Shown: piece by piece, positions 15,133 to 22,420 of the stretch
Position numbering within the stretch: position 1 is the first letter of the stretch
Layout of the letters: each line of letters starts with the position of its first letter
Assembly: GCF_002198675.1 (NCBI RefSeq)
Contig: NZ_MWLL01000086.1
Location: 1-37,487 of the forward strand
Reading direction: 5' to 3'
Length of the DNA stretch: 37,487 nt
Origin: Kineosporia sp. R_H_3
GTDB lineage: Bacteria > Actinomycetota > Actinomycetes > Actinomycetales > Kineosporiaceae
Notes under the pieces: generated by a model
The model's database searches: none
The model's input: the letters and a program-made list of their open reading frames with translations, nothing else
What the model was told of the DNA's origin: nothing
Translations under genes and position numbers: made by a program

Positions 15133-15551
15133 CCGTTCACGCCACGCCCGCGCAACACACCTTTTGGTCTTTCGCCACGCGGCGCAGGCGGGACGTGCCA
15201 GCCTGTGCAGGCAAGGTTGTCACGGTACGGGGCGAGGAACGGGAGCGAGGTGGCCGAGGAACGATGAGGTTCCCGCTCGAATGGACTCGATGATCGGCAC
15301 GGCCAAGTGTTGCCGCCTGTGGGCCGTCCTGCTGTACACCCGTATCGGTCGCTGCGGCAGCTGCCACGAACGCCCGCGTCTCGTCGCTGCTGACCCGCCG
15401 TGGTTCTTCCGGACCAGCACGTCGGACGAGGACGCCGCGTAACCACCCGACTCCGATGAGTGTACGGAGTCCACAGCATGGCCGCGCCCTCATCTCACGA
15501 TGCGGACAGTACTTTTTCCGTCGCTGTCGGTGACGCCGGCTCCTTCGCGAC
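15133..15551. other. 419-bp stretch without a convincing gene
   Basis: This lies between the ECF42 gene and the end of the pca operon and is less GC-rich than its flanks. No reading frame shows a recognisable domain. A pcaC (carboxymuconolactone decarboxylase) relic was sought here and not found. One plus-strand frame gives a short Cys-rich peptide from the ATG at 15290 to 15442 (IGTAKCCRLWAVLLYTRIGRCGSCH in part), preceded by a nine-codon frame (MRFPLEWTR) from 15264 whose stop overlaps that ATG. A weak Shine-Dalgarno (GAGGAAC) precedes the nine-codon frame. This could be a leader peptide arrangement or chance. A 7-bp hairpin lies at 15449-15471. Confidence 0.4.
15449..15471. terminator. Hairpin GACTCCG-N9-CGGAGTC, possible terminator
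   Basis: Perfect 7-bp arms with a 9-nt loop, about 80 bp beyond the pcaD stop codon and 317 bp beyond the sigma gene. There is no T-run. It could terminate either convergent operon or be part of an unrecognised RNA. Confidence 0.3.
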
Positions 15552-16322
15552 TCAGCCCGCGAGGTGCTCCAGGAGCAGTCGCGTGCAGGCGTCCGCGCTC
15601 TCGACGGTGCCCAGGTGTGCTCCCGGGACGACCTCGACCCGGGCCTGGACGTCGTCCGGCAGGCACGCGGCGATCGTCCGTGCGTGCTCCTGCGGGGTCG
15701 CCGGGTCGTCCGCCGTGGCGACGACGAGCGCCGGCGCCGTGACCTTGGCGAGGGTGTCGCGCAGGTCCATCGCCGCGATCGCCTCGCAGCAGCCCGCGTA
15801 GCCCTCGGCCGGCGTCCCGACGACCATCGCGCGGTGCGCGGCGACGACGTCCGGCCGGGCGGCCGCGAAACCCGGCGTGAACCAGCGGGCGACGACGGCG
15901 TCCGCGATCGCGCCGGTGCCGTCCGCCCGCACGGTCGCCGCCCGGTCGAGCCAGCCCTCGAGCGGTGGCAGGTAGGCCGAGGTGCAGAAGAGCGCGAGCT
16001 TCTCGACCCGGTCGGGCACGTGCGCCGCGAGCCACATCGACACCATCCCGCCGAGCGACAGGCCCCCGGCGGTGAAGCGCTCGACGCCGAGGGAGTCGAG
16101 CAGCGCGAGGACGTCCTGCGCGAGGTCGGCCAGCCCGTACGGGCCCGCCGGCACCTCCGAGGCGCCGTGCCCGCGGTGGTCGTACCGGACGACCCGGTAC
16201 TGCTGCGCGAGCGCCTCGAGCTGCGGGTCCCACATCCGCCGGTCGGTGCCGAGCGAGCTGCCGAGGACGACGACGGGGGCGCCGTCCGGGCCGTGGACGT
16301 CGTGACCGAGCCCTGCCGTCAT
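15552..16322 (-). CDS. pcaD: 3-oxoadipate enol-lactonase
   Basis: A 256-residue alpha/beta hydrolase that opens 3-oxoadipate enol-lactone to 3-oxoadipate. The nucleophile elbow is GGLSLGGM, with Ser89. The acid is in ATADDPATP and the catalytic histidine in GAHLGTVES near the C-terminus. Oxyanion-hole residues are in VLGSSLGTDRRMW. It ends at the normal PcaD length, so it is not the PcaL fusion with carboxymuconolactone decarboxylase that many actinobacteria have. It overlaps the pcaB stop by 4 nt (ATGA). It is the last gene of pcaHGBD. Confidence 0.92.
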   Translation of the reverse strand: MTAGLGHDVHGPDGAPVVVLGSSLGTDRRMWDPQLEALAQQYRVVRYDHRGHGASEVPAGPYGLADLAQDVLALLDSLGVERFTAGGLSLGGMVSMWLAAHVPDRVEKLALFCTSAYLPPLEGWLDRAATVRADGTGAIADAVVARWFTPGFAAARPDVVAAHRAMVVGTPAEGYAGCCEAIAAMDLRDTLAKVTAPALVVATADDPATPQEHARTIAACLPDDVQARVEVVPGAHLGTVESADACTRLLLEHLAG

Positions 16323-17560
16323 GCGTGCTCCTCCTCGCGGGGGCCGCCGAGGGCCCGGTCGACGACCGCCTCGGCGGCCGAGGTGTCCAGGGTGCCGCCG
16401 GTGCGGGCGAGCAGCGCGTCGACCGCGGCGCGCATCCGGTCGGGGTGCACGACGAGCCCGTCGAGCGACGCCCGGACGTGCGCCGCCGTCGCGTCGACGA
16501 GCCGGAGCAGGTCGACGAGGACCGGTGCCTCGGCCTGCCAGCGGCCGGCCGCGCGCTGCAGCTCGCCCGGCATGCCGGCGAGCAGCGTCGCGACGAGCCC
16601 CGGCACCCGGTGCGCGCACGCGAGGGCGAGGACGGCGCGCGACGGGTTCTGCTTGTGCGGCATGGCGGACGAGCCGCCGGGGGCGGCGACGGAGACCTCG
16701 GCGATGTCGGTCGAGGAGAGCAGGACGACGTCCTGGGCGATGCCGGCGAGCTCGCCGGCGAGTGCTCCCAGTGCGCCGGCGAGGTCGGCGACCCGGCCGC
16801 GCGTCGCGTGCCACGGCGCGGCGGGGACGGCGAGCCCGAGCTGCTCCGCCACACCGGCGAGGAGTGCGTCCGCGTGCCGGCCCGCAGGCGTGAGGGTGCC
16901 GACGGCGCCGGCGAGCTGGACGGCGAGCCGGGTCACCCGTACCTCGGCGAGTCGCTGCGCCGCCTCCCGGACGCCGACCGCTCGGACGGCGGCGAGCGCA
17001 CCGAACGTCGTCGGTTCACCGTGCTGGAGAAGGGTTCTGCCGACCATCGCGGTTCCGCGGTGCGTGCGCGCCAGCCCCCGCAGCAGGTGCTCGACATCGT
17101 GCGCAGTGTTGAGCGCATGGGCCGTGGCGTCCTTCGCGACGAGCATCGCCGCGGTGTCGACGACGTCCTGGCTCGTCGCCGCGACGTGGACGGCGTGCCG
17201 CGCGTCCGCGGGCACGAGCGCCCTGAGCTGCCGCACGAGCTCGACGACCGGCGTGGCCTGGGTCGCCGTCCCGGCGGCGAGCGCCTCGAGGTCGAGGTGC
17301 GCACCGACGTCCTGCGCGGCCTTCGCGCACGCGTCGGCGACGACGGTCGCCGACGCGGCGTCGACGAGCCCGACGTCCCCGGCGGCGCGGGCCAGCGCGC
17401 CCTCGAAGCCGAGCATGGCGCGCGCCCAGGCGGCGTCGTCCGTGCGGGCGTCGGCGGCGGGCGTCGTCGCCCCGGCGCCGAAGAGCCGGAACGACGACGT
17501 GCCGTCGCGCCCGCCGTCCGGTGCGCCGTGCTGCGCGCCGTCAGATGTCGAAGAAGACAG
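16319..17560 (-). CDS. pcaB: 3-carboxy-cis,cis-muconate cycloisomerase, apparent CTG start
   Basis: A fumarase/aspartase-superfamily enzyme that closes 3-carboxymuconate to 4-carboxymuconolactone. The conserved N-terminus FRLFGAGATTPAADARTDDAAWARAML is present, as is the family signature SSAMPHKQNPSRAVLALA, and TSQDVVDTAAML and GRTLLQHGEPTTFG. Between the pcaG stop and this N-terminus there is no ATG, GTG or TTG in frame. Upstream in frame there is none until 17809, deep inside pcaG. The CTG at 17560 has GGGGGAG 7 nt upstream and gives 413 residues, a normal length, overlapping the pcaG end by 20 nt. Gene identity is firm; the start is inferred. Confidence 0.9.
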   Translation of the reverse strand: MSSSTSDGAQHGAPDGGRDGTSSFRLFGAGATTPAADARTDDAAWARAMLGFEGALARAAGDVGLVDAASATVVADACAKAAQDVGAHLDLEALAAGTATQATPVVELVRQLRALVPADARHAVHVAATSQDVVDTAAMLVAKDATAHALNTAHDVEHLLRGLARTHRGTAMVGRTLLQHGEPTTFGALAAVRAVGVREAAQRLAEVRVTRLAVQLAGAVGTLTPAGRHADALLAGVAEQLGLAVPAAPWHATRGRVADLAGALGALAGELAGIAQDVVLLSSTDIAEVSVAAPGGSSAMPHKQNPSRAVLALACAHRVPGLVATLLAGMPGELQRAAGRWQAEAPVLVDLLRLVDATAAHVRASLDGLVVHPDRMRAAVDALLARTGGTLDTSAAEAVVDRALGGPREEEHA

Positions 17561-18137
17561 TCTCGTTCTCCCCCTGGAGCCGGATGTCGAAGCGGTAGCC
17601 GCCGTCGACCTGCTGCGCCACGAGGGTATGCCTGCGGTGCTCCGGCACCGCGGCGAGCACGCGGTCCTCCGCGTGGCCGCCCGGGCCGGCGACGCCCGCG
17701 TGCTCGGGGAAGTAGACGCGGGTGACGACCCGGTCGAGCAGCCCGCGGGCGAAGACCGAGACGTCGAGGTGCGGCGCCTGCGTCGTCCCGTCCGGGCCGG
17801 GGACCGCACCCGGCACGAGGGTCAGCACCGACCAGCGGCCGCCGTCCACGGTCTGGGCACGGGCGAACCCGCGGAACCCGGGCGGGGCCTCGGCGACGCC
17901 GCGGGGGTCGTCGGGGTGGTGGAACCGGCCGTCCGGGTGGGCCTGCCAGATCTCGATCATCCCGTCCGGGACGGGGGCGCCCTCGCCGTCGTAGAGCGTG
18001 CCGGAGACCGTGACCGCGCCGGGCGTGCCGGGGTCGACGGCCTCCTCGCCGTGCTCCCAGGTGAGGCCGATCGCGAGGTAGGGACCCACGGTCTGCGAGG
18101 CCGTGAGGCCGAGCCGCCCGTCACTCGTCGTCGGCAT
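17541..18137 (-). CDS. pcaG: Protocatechuate 3,4-dioxygenase alpha subunit
   Basis: A 198-residue intradiol dioxygenase subunit. It pairs with PcaH in a heteromultimer that cleaves protocatechuate to 3-carboxy-cis,cis-muconate with O2. Family features are TASQTVGPYLAIGL at the N-terminus, GAPVPDGMIEIWQAHPDGRF (about 53-72), PHLDVSVFARGLLDRVVTRVYFPEH (about 122-146), and RFDIRLQGENETVFFDI at the end. As in other alpha subunits the active-site iron ligands are not conserved. The start overlaps the end of pcaH by 17 nt and the end overlaps the proposed pcaB start, so translation is strongly coupled. Confidence 0.95.
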   Translation of the reverse strand: MPTTSDGRLGLTASQTVGPYLAIGLTWEHGEEAVDPGTPGAVTVSGTLYDGEGAPVPDGMIEIWQAHPDGRFHHPDDPRGVAEAPPGFRGFARAQTVDGGRWSVLTLVPGAVPGPDGTTQAPHLDVSVFARGLLDRVVTRVYFPEHAGVAGPGGHAEDRVLAAVPEHRRHTLVAQQVDGGYRFDIRLQGENETVFFDI

Positions 18138-18891
18138 CGACGTCCTCCGTCTCGAAGTAGGTGGCGCCGCTGCCGCGGAGCACGATGTCCCAGCTGAACG
18201 CGAGGGCCCACTCGGGCTGCGTCGCCTCGTAGTCGAACCGGGAGATCAGCCCCTGCCGGGCCTTCTCGTCGGGGATCGAGTTGAAGATCGGGTCCTGGAA
18301 GAACAGCGGGTCGTCCTCGAAGTACATCTGGGTCACGAGCCGCTGGGTGAACGCCCGGCCGAAGAGCGAGAAGTGGATGTGCGCCGGTCGCCAGGCGTTG
18401 TGGTGGTTCTTCCACGGGTAGGCGCCGGGCTTGATGGTCGTGAACTCGTAGCGGCCGAGCGAGTCGGTGACGACCCGCCCGACCCCGTTGAAGTGCGGGT
18501 CGAGCGGAGCCGGCCACTGGTCGCGCAGGTGCCGGTACCGGCCGCCCGCGTTGGCCTGCCAGATCTCGACGAGCGTGTCCGGGACGGCCCGCCCGTCGCT
18601 GTCGAGCACCCGGCCGCGCACGACGATCCGCTGCCCGAGGGCCTCGCCGCCGTCCCACTGGGTGAGGTCGGCGTCGTCCTTGGTGACGCGACCGTCGCCG
18701 AGGACCGGGCCGGTGACCTCGGTGAACAGGTGCGGCAGGAGCACGAGCGGCTCCTTCGGGTGCCGCAGCCCGGTGCTCCGGTAGTCGGGGGAGTCCAGCG
18801 GCGGGTGCACCCCCAGGGGCCGTTCGTACTGCGGGAGCACGAGCCCGTTCGCCTGTCCGGGAGCCGCCTGCGCCGGGTGGTCGGTCGTCAT
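18121..18891 (-). CDS. pcaH: Protocatechuate 3,4-dioxygenase beta subunit
   Basis: A 256-residue catalytic subunit. The Fe(III) ligands are visible with correct spacing: Tyr119 in GGRYRH, Tyr158 in GAYPWKNHHNAWRPAHIHF, His171 and His173 (Tyr plus 13 and plus 15, as in characterised PcaH). The family N-terminal segment YRSTGLRHPKEPLV is also present. The ATG at 18891 has TAGCGT 7 nt upstream, so the mRNA is probably leaderless. It is first in the pcaHGBD operon. A palindrome centred 52 bp upstream of the start is shared with pobA and lies in the gap to the divergent IclR gene, so activation by that regulator is likely. Confidence 0.96.
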   Translation of the reverse strand: MTTDHPAQAAPGQANGLVLPQYERPLGVHPPLDSPDYRSTGLRHPKEPLVLLPHLFTEVTGPVLGDGRVTKDDADLTQWDGGEALGQRIVVRGRVLDSDGRAVPDTLVEIWQANAGGRYRHLRDQWPAPLDPHFNGVGRVVTDSLGRYEFTTIKPGAYPWKNHHNAWRPAHIHFSLFGRAFTQRLVTQMYFEDDPLFFQDPIFNSIPDEKARQGLISRFDYEATQPEWALAFSWDIVLRGSGATYFETEDVDADDE

Positions 18892-18935
18892 GGCGTCCAC
18901 GCTAGGGACCGCGATCGGGACCTCCAACCAGCCTC

Positions 18936-18950
18936 TTCCGCTCAGTGGAA
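18936..18950. promoter_or_regulatory. IclR-type operator between pcaH and the regulator, TTCCGCTCAGTGGAA
   Basis: A 15-bp near-perfect palindrome (one mismatch), identical except for one base to the perfect palindrome before pobA. Its centre is 52 bp before the pcaH start codon and 28 bp before the regulator's own leaderless start, covering the latter's -35 region. That suits activation of pcaH together with autorepression. Confidence 0.7.
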
Positions 18951-18970
18951 GCTTGTGGCAGGTTGGCGGG

Positions 18971-19738
18971 ATGGCGGGCAACGCGCGGGAGCCGGGGGTC
19001 TCGGTGGCCTCCCGGGTGCTCGCCGTCCTCGGTGCCTTCGACGCCTCGCACGACCGGCTCACGCTCTCCGAGATCGCCCGCCGCAGCGGCCAGCCGCTCG
19101 CGACCGCGCACCGGCTCGTCGCCGAGCTCGAGCGCTGGGGCGGCCTGACCCGGGCGGACGACGGCGTGTACGGGATCGGCCGCCGGCTCTGGGACGTCGG
19201 CACCCTCGCCCGCGTCGAGCGCGACCTGCGCGACGTCGCGTCGCCGTTCCTCCAGGACGTGCACCGGACGACGCGCGAGACGGTGCACCTCGCCGTCCGC
19301 GACGGGCTGCACGCGCTGTACGTCGACCGCCTCGTCGACCGGACGACGGCCCAGGTGCTCAGCCGGGCCGGTGCCCGGCTGCCGCTGCACGCGACCGCCG
19401 TCGGCAAGGTGCTCCTCGCGCACGCGCCCGGGGACGTCGTCCGCGCCGCCCTGACCGACCCGGTGCGGGTCACGCCGCACACGATCACCGAGCCGGGCCG
19501 GCTGCACCGCGAGCTCGCCGAGGTGCGGCGGCGCGGCTCCGCCCGGACCGCCGAGGAGATGACGCCGGGCGCCTGGTCCGTCGCCGTGCCCATCGCGCCG
19601 CCCGGCGGCGGGGTCGTCGCCTCGCTGGGCATCGTCGTCGCCTCGCCGCGGCGCGACCTCGTCCGGCTCGTGCCGGTGCTGCAGGTCGCGGCGAACGGCA
19701 TCGGCCGCGAGCTGCCGCCGGGATGGGCGCCGACCTGA
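18971..19738 (+). CDS. IclR-family regulator, probable PcaR/PobR-type activator
   Basis: A 255-residue protein with an N-terminal winged helix (SVASRVLAVLGAFDASHDRLTLSEIARRSGQPLATAHRLVAELERWG, about residues 12-57) and a C-terminal IclR effector domain (about 75-250, with ETVHLAVRDGLHALYVDRL and GARLPLHATAVGKVLLA). The ATG at 18971 has CAGGTT 6 nt upstream. It is divergent from pcaHGBD, and the shared operator is repeated before pobA. IclR proteins with this genomic position (PcaR, PobR, PcaU) are aromatic-acid-responsive regulators; the ligand here could be protocatechuate, 4-hydroxybenzoate or beta-ketoadipate. Confidence 0.9.
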   Translation: MAGNAREPGVSVASRVLAVLGAFDASHDRLTLSEIARRSGQPLATAHRLVAELERWGGLTRADDGVYGIGRRLWDVGTLARVERDLRDVASPFLQDVHRTTRETVHLAVRDGLHALYVDRLVDRTTAQVLSRAGARLPLHATAVGKVLLAHAPGDVVRAALTDPVRVTPHTITEPGRLHRELAEVRRRGSARTAEEMTPGAWSVAVPIAPPGGGVVASLGIVVASPRRDLVRLVPVLQVAANGIGRELPPGWAPT

Positions 19739-19796
19739 CCGGGCGCCGCCCGGAAGTCGTTCGCGGCGTGTCCTGCCCACGGTGCACTGTGGGCTC

Positions 19797-21050
19797 ATGA
19801 CGTCACCGCGGCGGGTCACGCTCGTGCTCTGCACCGGCGAGCACGGCGTCTTGGGCGTGCTCCCGCCGTTCGAGGTCGGGCGGCCCTACTGGCAGGAGAC
19901 GGACGGCGTCGTCGCCGGCGCGCTCGAGCGGTACGACCTGCACCTGACGGTGCTGCGGATCCTGCACGCGTCCGAGCAGTCACCGCCCGGCGGGGACGTC
20001 ACCTACCTCGCCGAGGCCGACCCCGCCGACGCCGGCCGGGCCGGTGCCCTCGTCTCGGCGTGGTCCGGGCCGGACCCGCTCGCCGACCACCCGCTCCGGA
20101 TGCCGTGGGCCCGTCCCGGCGGCCCGGCGGCGGACGTCGGGTGGGCGCTCGCCGTGCTCGCCGCGGCCGGCCGGACGCCGGCCGGGCCGCCCGAGCAGAT
20201 GCGCACCTGGAACCTGTCGTCGCTGTGGCGGCTGCCGGCCACCGACGGCGCGGGCCGCGCGGCGGACGCGTGGCTCAAGGTCGTGCCCCGGTTCTTCGCG
20301 CACGAGGGGCTCGTGCTCGAGCGGCTGCAGCGCACGGGCGCCGTCCCCGCCCTGCTCGCCCGGGACACCGGGCCGGACGGCAGCGGCCGGGTGCTGCTCG
20401 ACGCCGTCCCGGGGGAGGACTTCTACGGTGCGCCGGCCGAGCGGGTCGCCGGCTTCGCCCGCACCCTCGCCCGGATCCAGGCCGGCTGCGCGGGGGACGT
20501 CGACGCGCTGGCCGCGGCCGGTGTCCCGGACCGGCGCGACCCCGCCCTGCTCGTCGCCGAGGCCACCCGCCTCGTCGACCTCGTCGCGACCGGTGACGGC
20601 GGCGCCGGGCAGCTGGCGCCGGCCGAGGTCGAGGCCGCCCGCCGGCTCGTCGACGCGCTGCCGGACCGGCTCGCCCGGGAGGCCGCGTGCGGCGTCCCCG
20701 AGTCGTTGGTGCACGGGGACTTCCACCCGGGCAACGTCCGCGGCGCGGCGGGGCGCTGGCGGGTCCTCGACTGGGGCGACAGCTACCTCGGCAGCCCCGC
20801 CGTCGACGTCGTCACCGCCGGCAACGGGCTCGACGCCGCCGGCCGGCAGCAGGTCCTCGAGGCCGCCGCCGCGGAGTACGGCCCGGATGTCGACCTGCTC
20901 GGGGCCGCGGACGCCGCCCGGCCGGTCTCCCCGCTGCGCGGGGCGCTCGCCTGGCAGCGGTTCCTCGACGCCATCGAGCCCGACGAGTGGCCGTACCACG
21001 AGGGCGACCCCGCCGCCGGCCTCCGGGACGCGCTCGCCGCCTTCCACTGA
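19797..21050 (+). CDS. APH-family phosphotransferase with Nudix-like N-terminal domain
   Basis: A 417-residue protein. Residues about 1-130 form a separate domain (VTLVLCTGEHGVLGVLPPFEVGRPYWQE) that resembles the N-terminal part of some actinobacterial APH proteins, possibly Nudix-like. Residues about 140-400 are the APH kinase fold: an N-lobe lysine in AWLKVVPRFFAHEG, the catalytic loop LVHGDFHPGNVR, and the metal motif VLDWGDSYLGSPAVD. The ATG at 19797 is preceded by CACTGT 6-7 nt upstream. It sits between the IclR gene and pobA, in the same direction, but pobA has its own promoter region. The substrate is unknown; a link to aromatic catabolism is only positional. Confidence 0.8.
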   Translation: MTSPRRVTLVLCTGEHGVLGVLPPFEVGRPYWQETDGVVAGALERYDLHLTVLRILHASEQSPPGGDVTYLAEADPADAGRAGALVSAWSGPDPLADHPLRMPWARPGGPAADVGWALAVLAAAGRTPAGPPEQMRTWNLSSLWRLPATDGAGRAADAWLKVVPRFFAHEGLVLERLQRTGAVPALLARDTGPDGSGRVLLDAVPGEDFYGAPAERVAGFARTLARIQAGCAGDVDALAAAGVPDRRDPALLVAEATRLVDLVATGDGGAGQLAPAEVEAARRLVDALPDRLAREAACGVPESLVHGDFHPGNVRGAAGRWRVLDWGDSYLGSPAVDVVTAGNGLDAAGRQQVLEAAAAEYGPDVDLLGAADAARPVSPLRGALAWQRFLDAIEPDEWPYHEGDPAAGLRDALAAFH

Positions 21051-21060
21051 GCGAGATGCC

Positions 21061-21075
21061 TTCCGCTCAGCGGAA
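21061..21075. promoter_or_regulatory. IclR-type operator before pobA, TTCCGCTCAGCGGAA
   Basis: A perfect 15-bp palindrome (TTCCGCT-C-AGCGGAA), 14 of 15 bases identical to the site before pcaH. Its centre lies 51 bp upstream of the pobA start codon, nearly the same distance as at pcaH. Confidence 0.72.
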
Positions 21076-21118
21076 GCCGGATCTGGCCCTTCCGGCCAGG
21101 GCAGGCTTGCCTTGCTCC

Positions 21119-22303
21119 ATGAGCGACGTCATCCGTACCCAGGTCGGCATCATCGGCGCCGGCCCGGCCGGGCTCCTGCTGGCCCGGCTCCTCGCGAACG
21201 CCGGCATCGACAGCGTGGTCGTCGAGAACCGCTCGCGCGAGTACGTCGAGGCGCGCATCCGCGCCGGCGTCCTCGAGCAGCAGACCGTCGACCTGCTCAC
21301 CGAGGCCGGCGTCGGCGACCGGTTGCAGCGCCAGGGCCTGCGCCACGACGGGATCTACCTGCAGTGGCCCGGCGAGCGGCACCGCATCGACTTCCCGGCG
21401 CTGTGCGACCGCTCGGTGTGGGTCTACGGCCAGACCGAGGTCGTCAAGGACCTCGTCAACGCCCGGCTCGCCGACGGGCCGCTCTTCTTCGACATCAGCG
21501 ACACCGCGGTCGTCGACGTCGAGACCGACCGGCCCAAGGTGACCTTCACCGACGCGGACGGCGTCGCGCGCGTCCTCGAGTGCGATGTCGTCGCGGGGTG
21601 CGACGGCTTCCACGGCGTGAGCCGGCAGGCGATCCCGGAGGCGCTGCGGACGACGTTCGAGCGGGTCTACCCGTTCGCCTGGCTCGGGATCCTCGCGGAC
21701 GTCGAGCCGTCGACCGACGAGCTGATCTACGCCTGGCACCCCGACGGCTTCGCCCTGCACAGCATGCGCTCGCCGACCGTGAGCCGGCTCTACGTGCAGG
21801 TCGACCCGAGCGAGAAGGTCGAGGACTGGTCCGACGACCGGGTCTGGGACGCGCTCGCGACCCGGATGGCACTGCCCGGCTGGACGCTGAGGTCGGGGCC
21901 GGTCACCGAGAAGAGCATCACCCCCATGCGCAGCTTCGTCAGCGGCCCGATGCGGCACGGCCGGCTGTTCCTCGCCGGGGACGCCGCGCACATCGTGCCC
22001 CCGACCGGCGCCAAGGGCCTCAACCTCGCCGTCGCCGACGTCAAGGTGCTCGCCGAGGCGATCACGGCGTTCGCCAAGGAGCAGCGCACCGACCTGCTCG
22101 ACGCCTACTCCGACACCGCCACCCGCCGGGTCTGGCGCGCCACCCACTTCTCGTGGTGGATGACGTCGATGCTCCACCGGAGCCCGGGGTCGGACCCGTT
22201 CGACGACCAGCTCCAGCTCTCCCAGCTGCGCTACGTCTCGACGTCCGAGCGCGCCGCCGCGAGCCTCGCAGAGAACTACACCGGCCTCCCCTACACCACC
22301 TGA
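21119..22303 (+). CDS. pobA: 4-hydroxybenzoate 3-monooxygenase
   Basis: A 394-residue flavoprotein, the same length as the characterised Pseudomonas enzyme. It hydroxylates 4-hydroxybenzoate to protocatechuate with NAD(P)H and O2, feeding pcaHG. FAD-binding motifs are GIIGAGPAGLLLARLL (about 8-23), the DG motif in CDVVAGCDGFHGVSRQ (about 155-170), and RLFLAGDAAHIVPPTGAKGLNLA (about 280-302). Substrate-site sequences typical of PobA include RAGVLEQQTVDLL and QTEVVKDLV. The operator upstream indicates co-regulation with pcaHGBD. It is convergent with the GH3 gene, with a long inverted repeat between. Confidence 0.96.
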   Translation: MSDVIRTQVGIIGAGPAGLLLARLLANAGIDSVVVENRSREYVEARIRAGVLEQQTVDLLTEAGVGDRLQRQGLRHDGIYLQWPGERHRIDFPALCDRSVWVYGQTEVVKDLVNARLADGPLFFDISDTAVVDVETDRPKVTFTDADGVARVLECDVVAGCDGFHGVSRQAIPEALRTTFERVYPFAWLGILADVEPSTDELIYAWHPDGFALHSMRSPTVSRLYVQVDPSEKVEDWSDDRVWDALATRMALPGWTLRSGPVTEKSITPMRSFVSGPMRHGRLFLAGDAAHIVPPTGAKGLNLAVADVKVLAEAITAFAKEQRTDLLDAYSDTATRRVWRATHFSWWMTSMLHRSPGSDPFDDQLQLSQLRYVSTSERAAASLAENYTGLPYTT

Positions 22304-22330
22304 CCAGACCCCCCGACCCGCCCCGCAGAG

Positions 22331-22406
22331 CCGCTCATGCTCGCGCCGTGTACCGGAAACCGTTGGGTGACACCGTTTCCCGGGTACGCGGCGCGAGCAT
22401 GAGCGG
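22331..22406. repeat. 76-bp long inverted repeat between convergent pobA and GH3 genes
   Basis: The outer arms 22331-22354 and 22383-22406 are 24 bp and complementary except for one position, which is a G-U wobble in RNA. After a 2-nt bulge, GGAAAC (22355-22360) pairs with GTTTCC (22375-22380), leaving a 14-nt loop. Being symmetrical and placed between two stop codons, it can act as a terminator in both directions. Its length and near-perfect arms are more than a terminator needs, so a mobile palindrome (REP-like) is an alternative. Confidence 0.7.
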
Positions 22407-22420
22407 GGGGCTGGTGCGGG

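Noticed and set aside
15137-15493. pcaC remnant or a real minus-strand gene in the gap after pcaD
   Set aside because: None of the three minus frames shows the carboxymuconolactone decarboxylase pattern or another domain.
15564-18197. 877-codon plus-strand open frame opposite pcaDBGH
   Set aside because: Composition is Arg/Ala/Val-rich with no domain. It is a shadow caused by GC-biased codon use of the pca genes.
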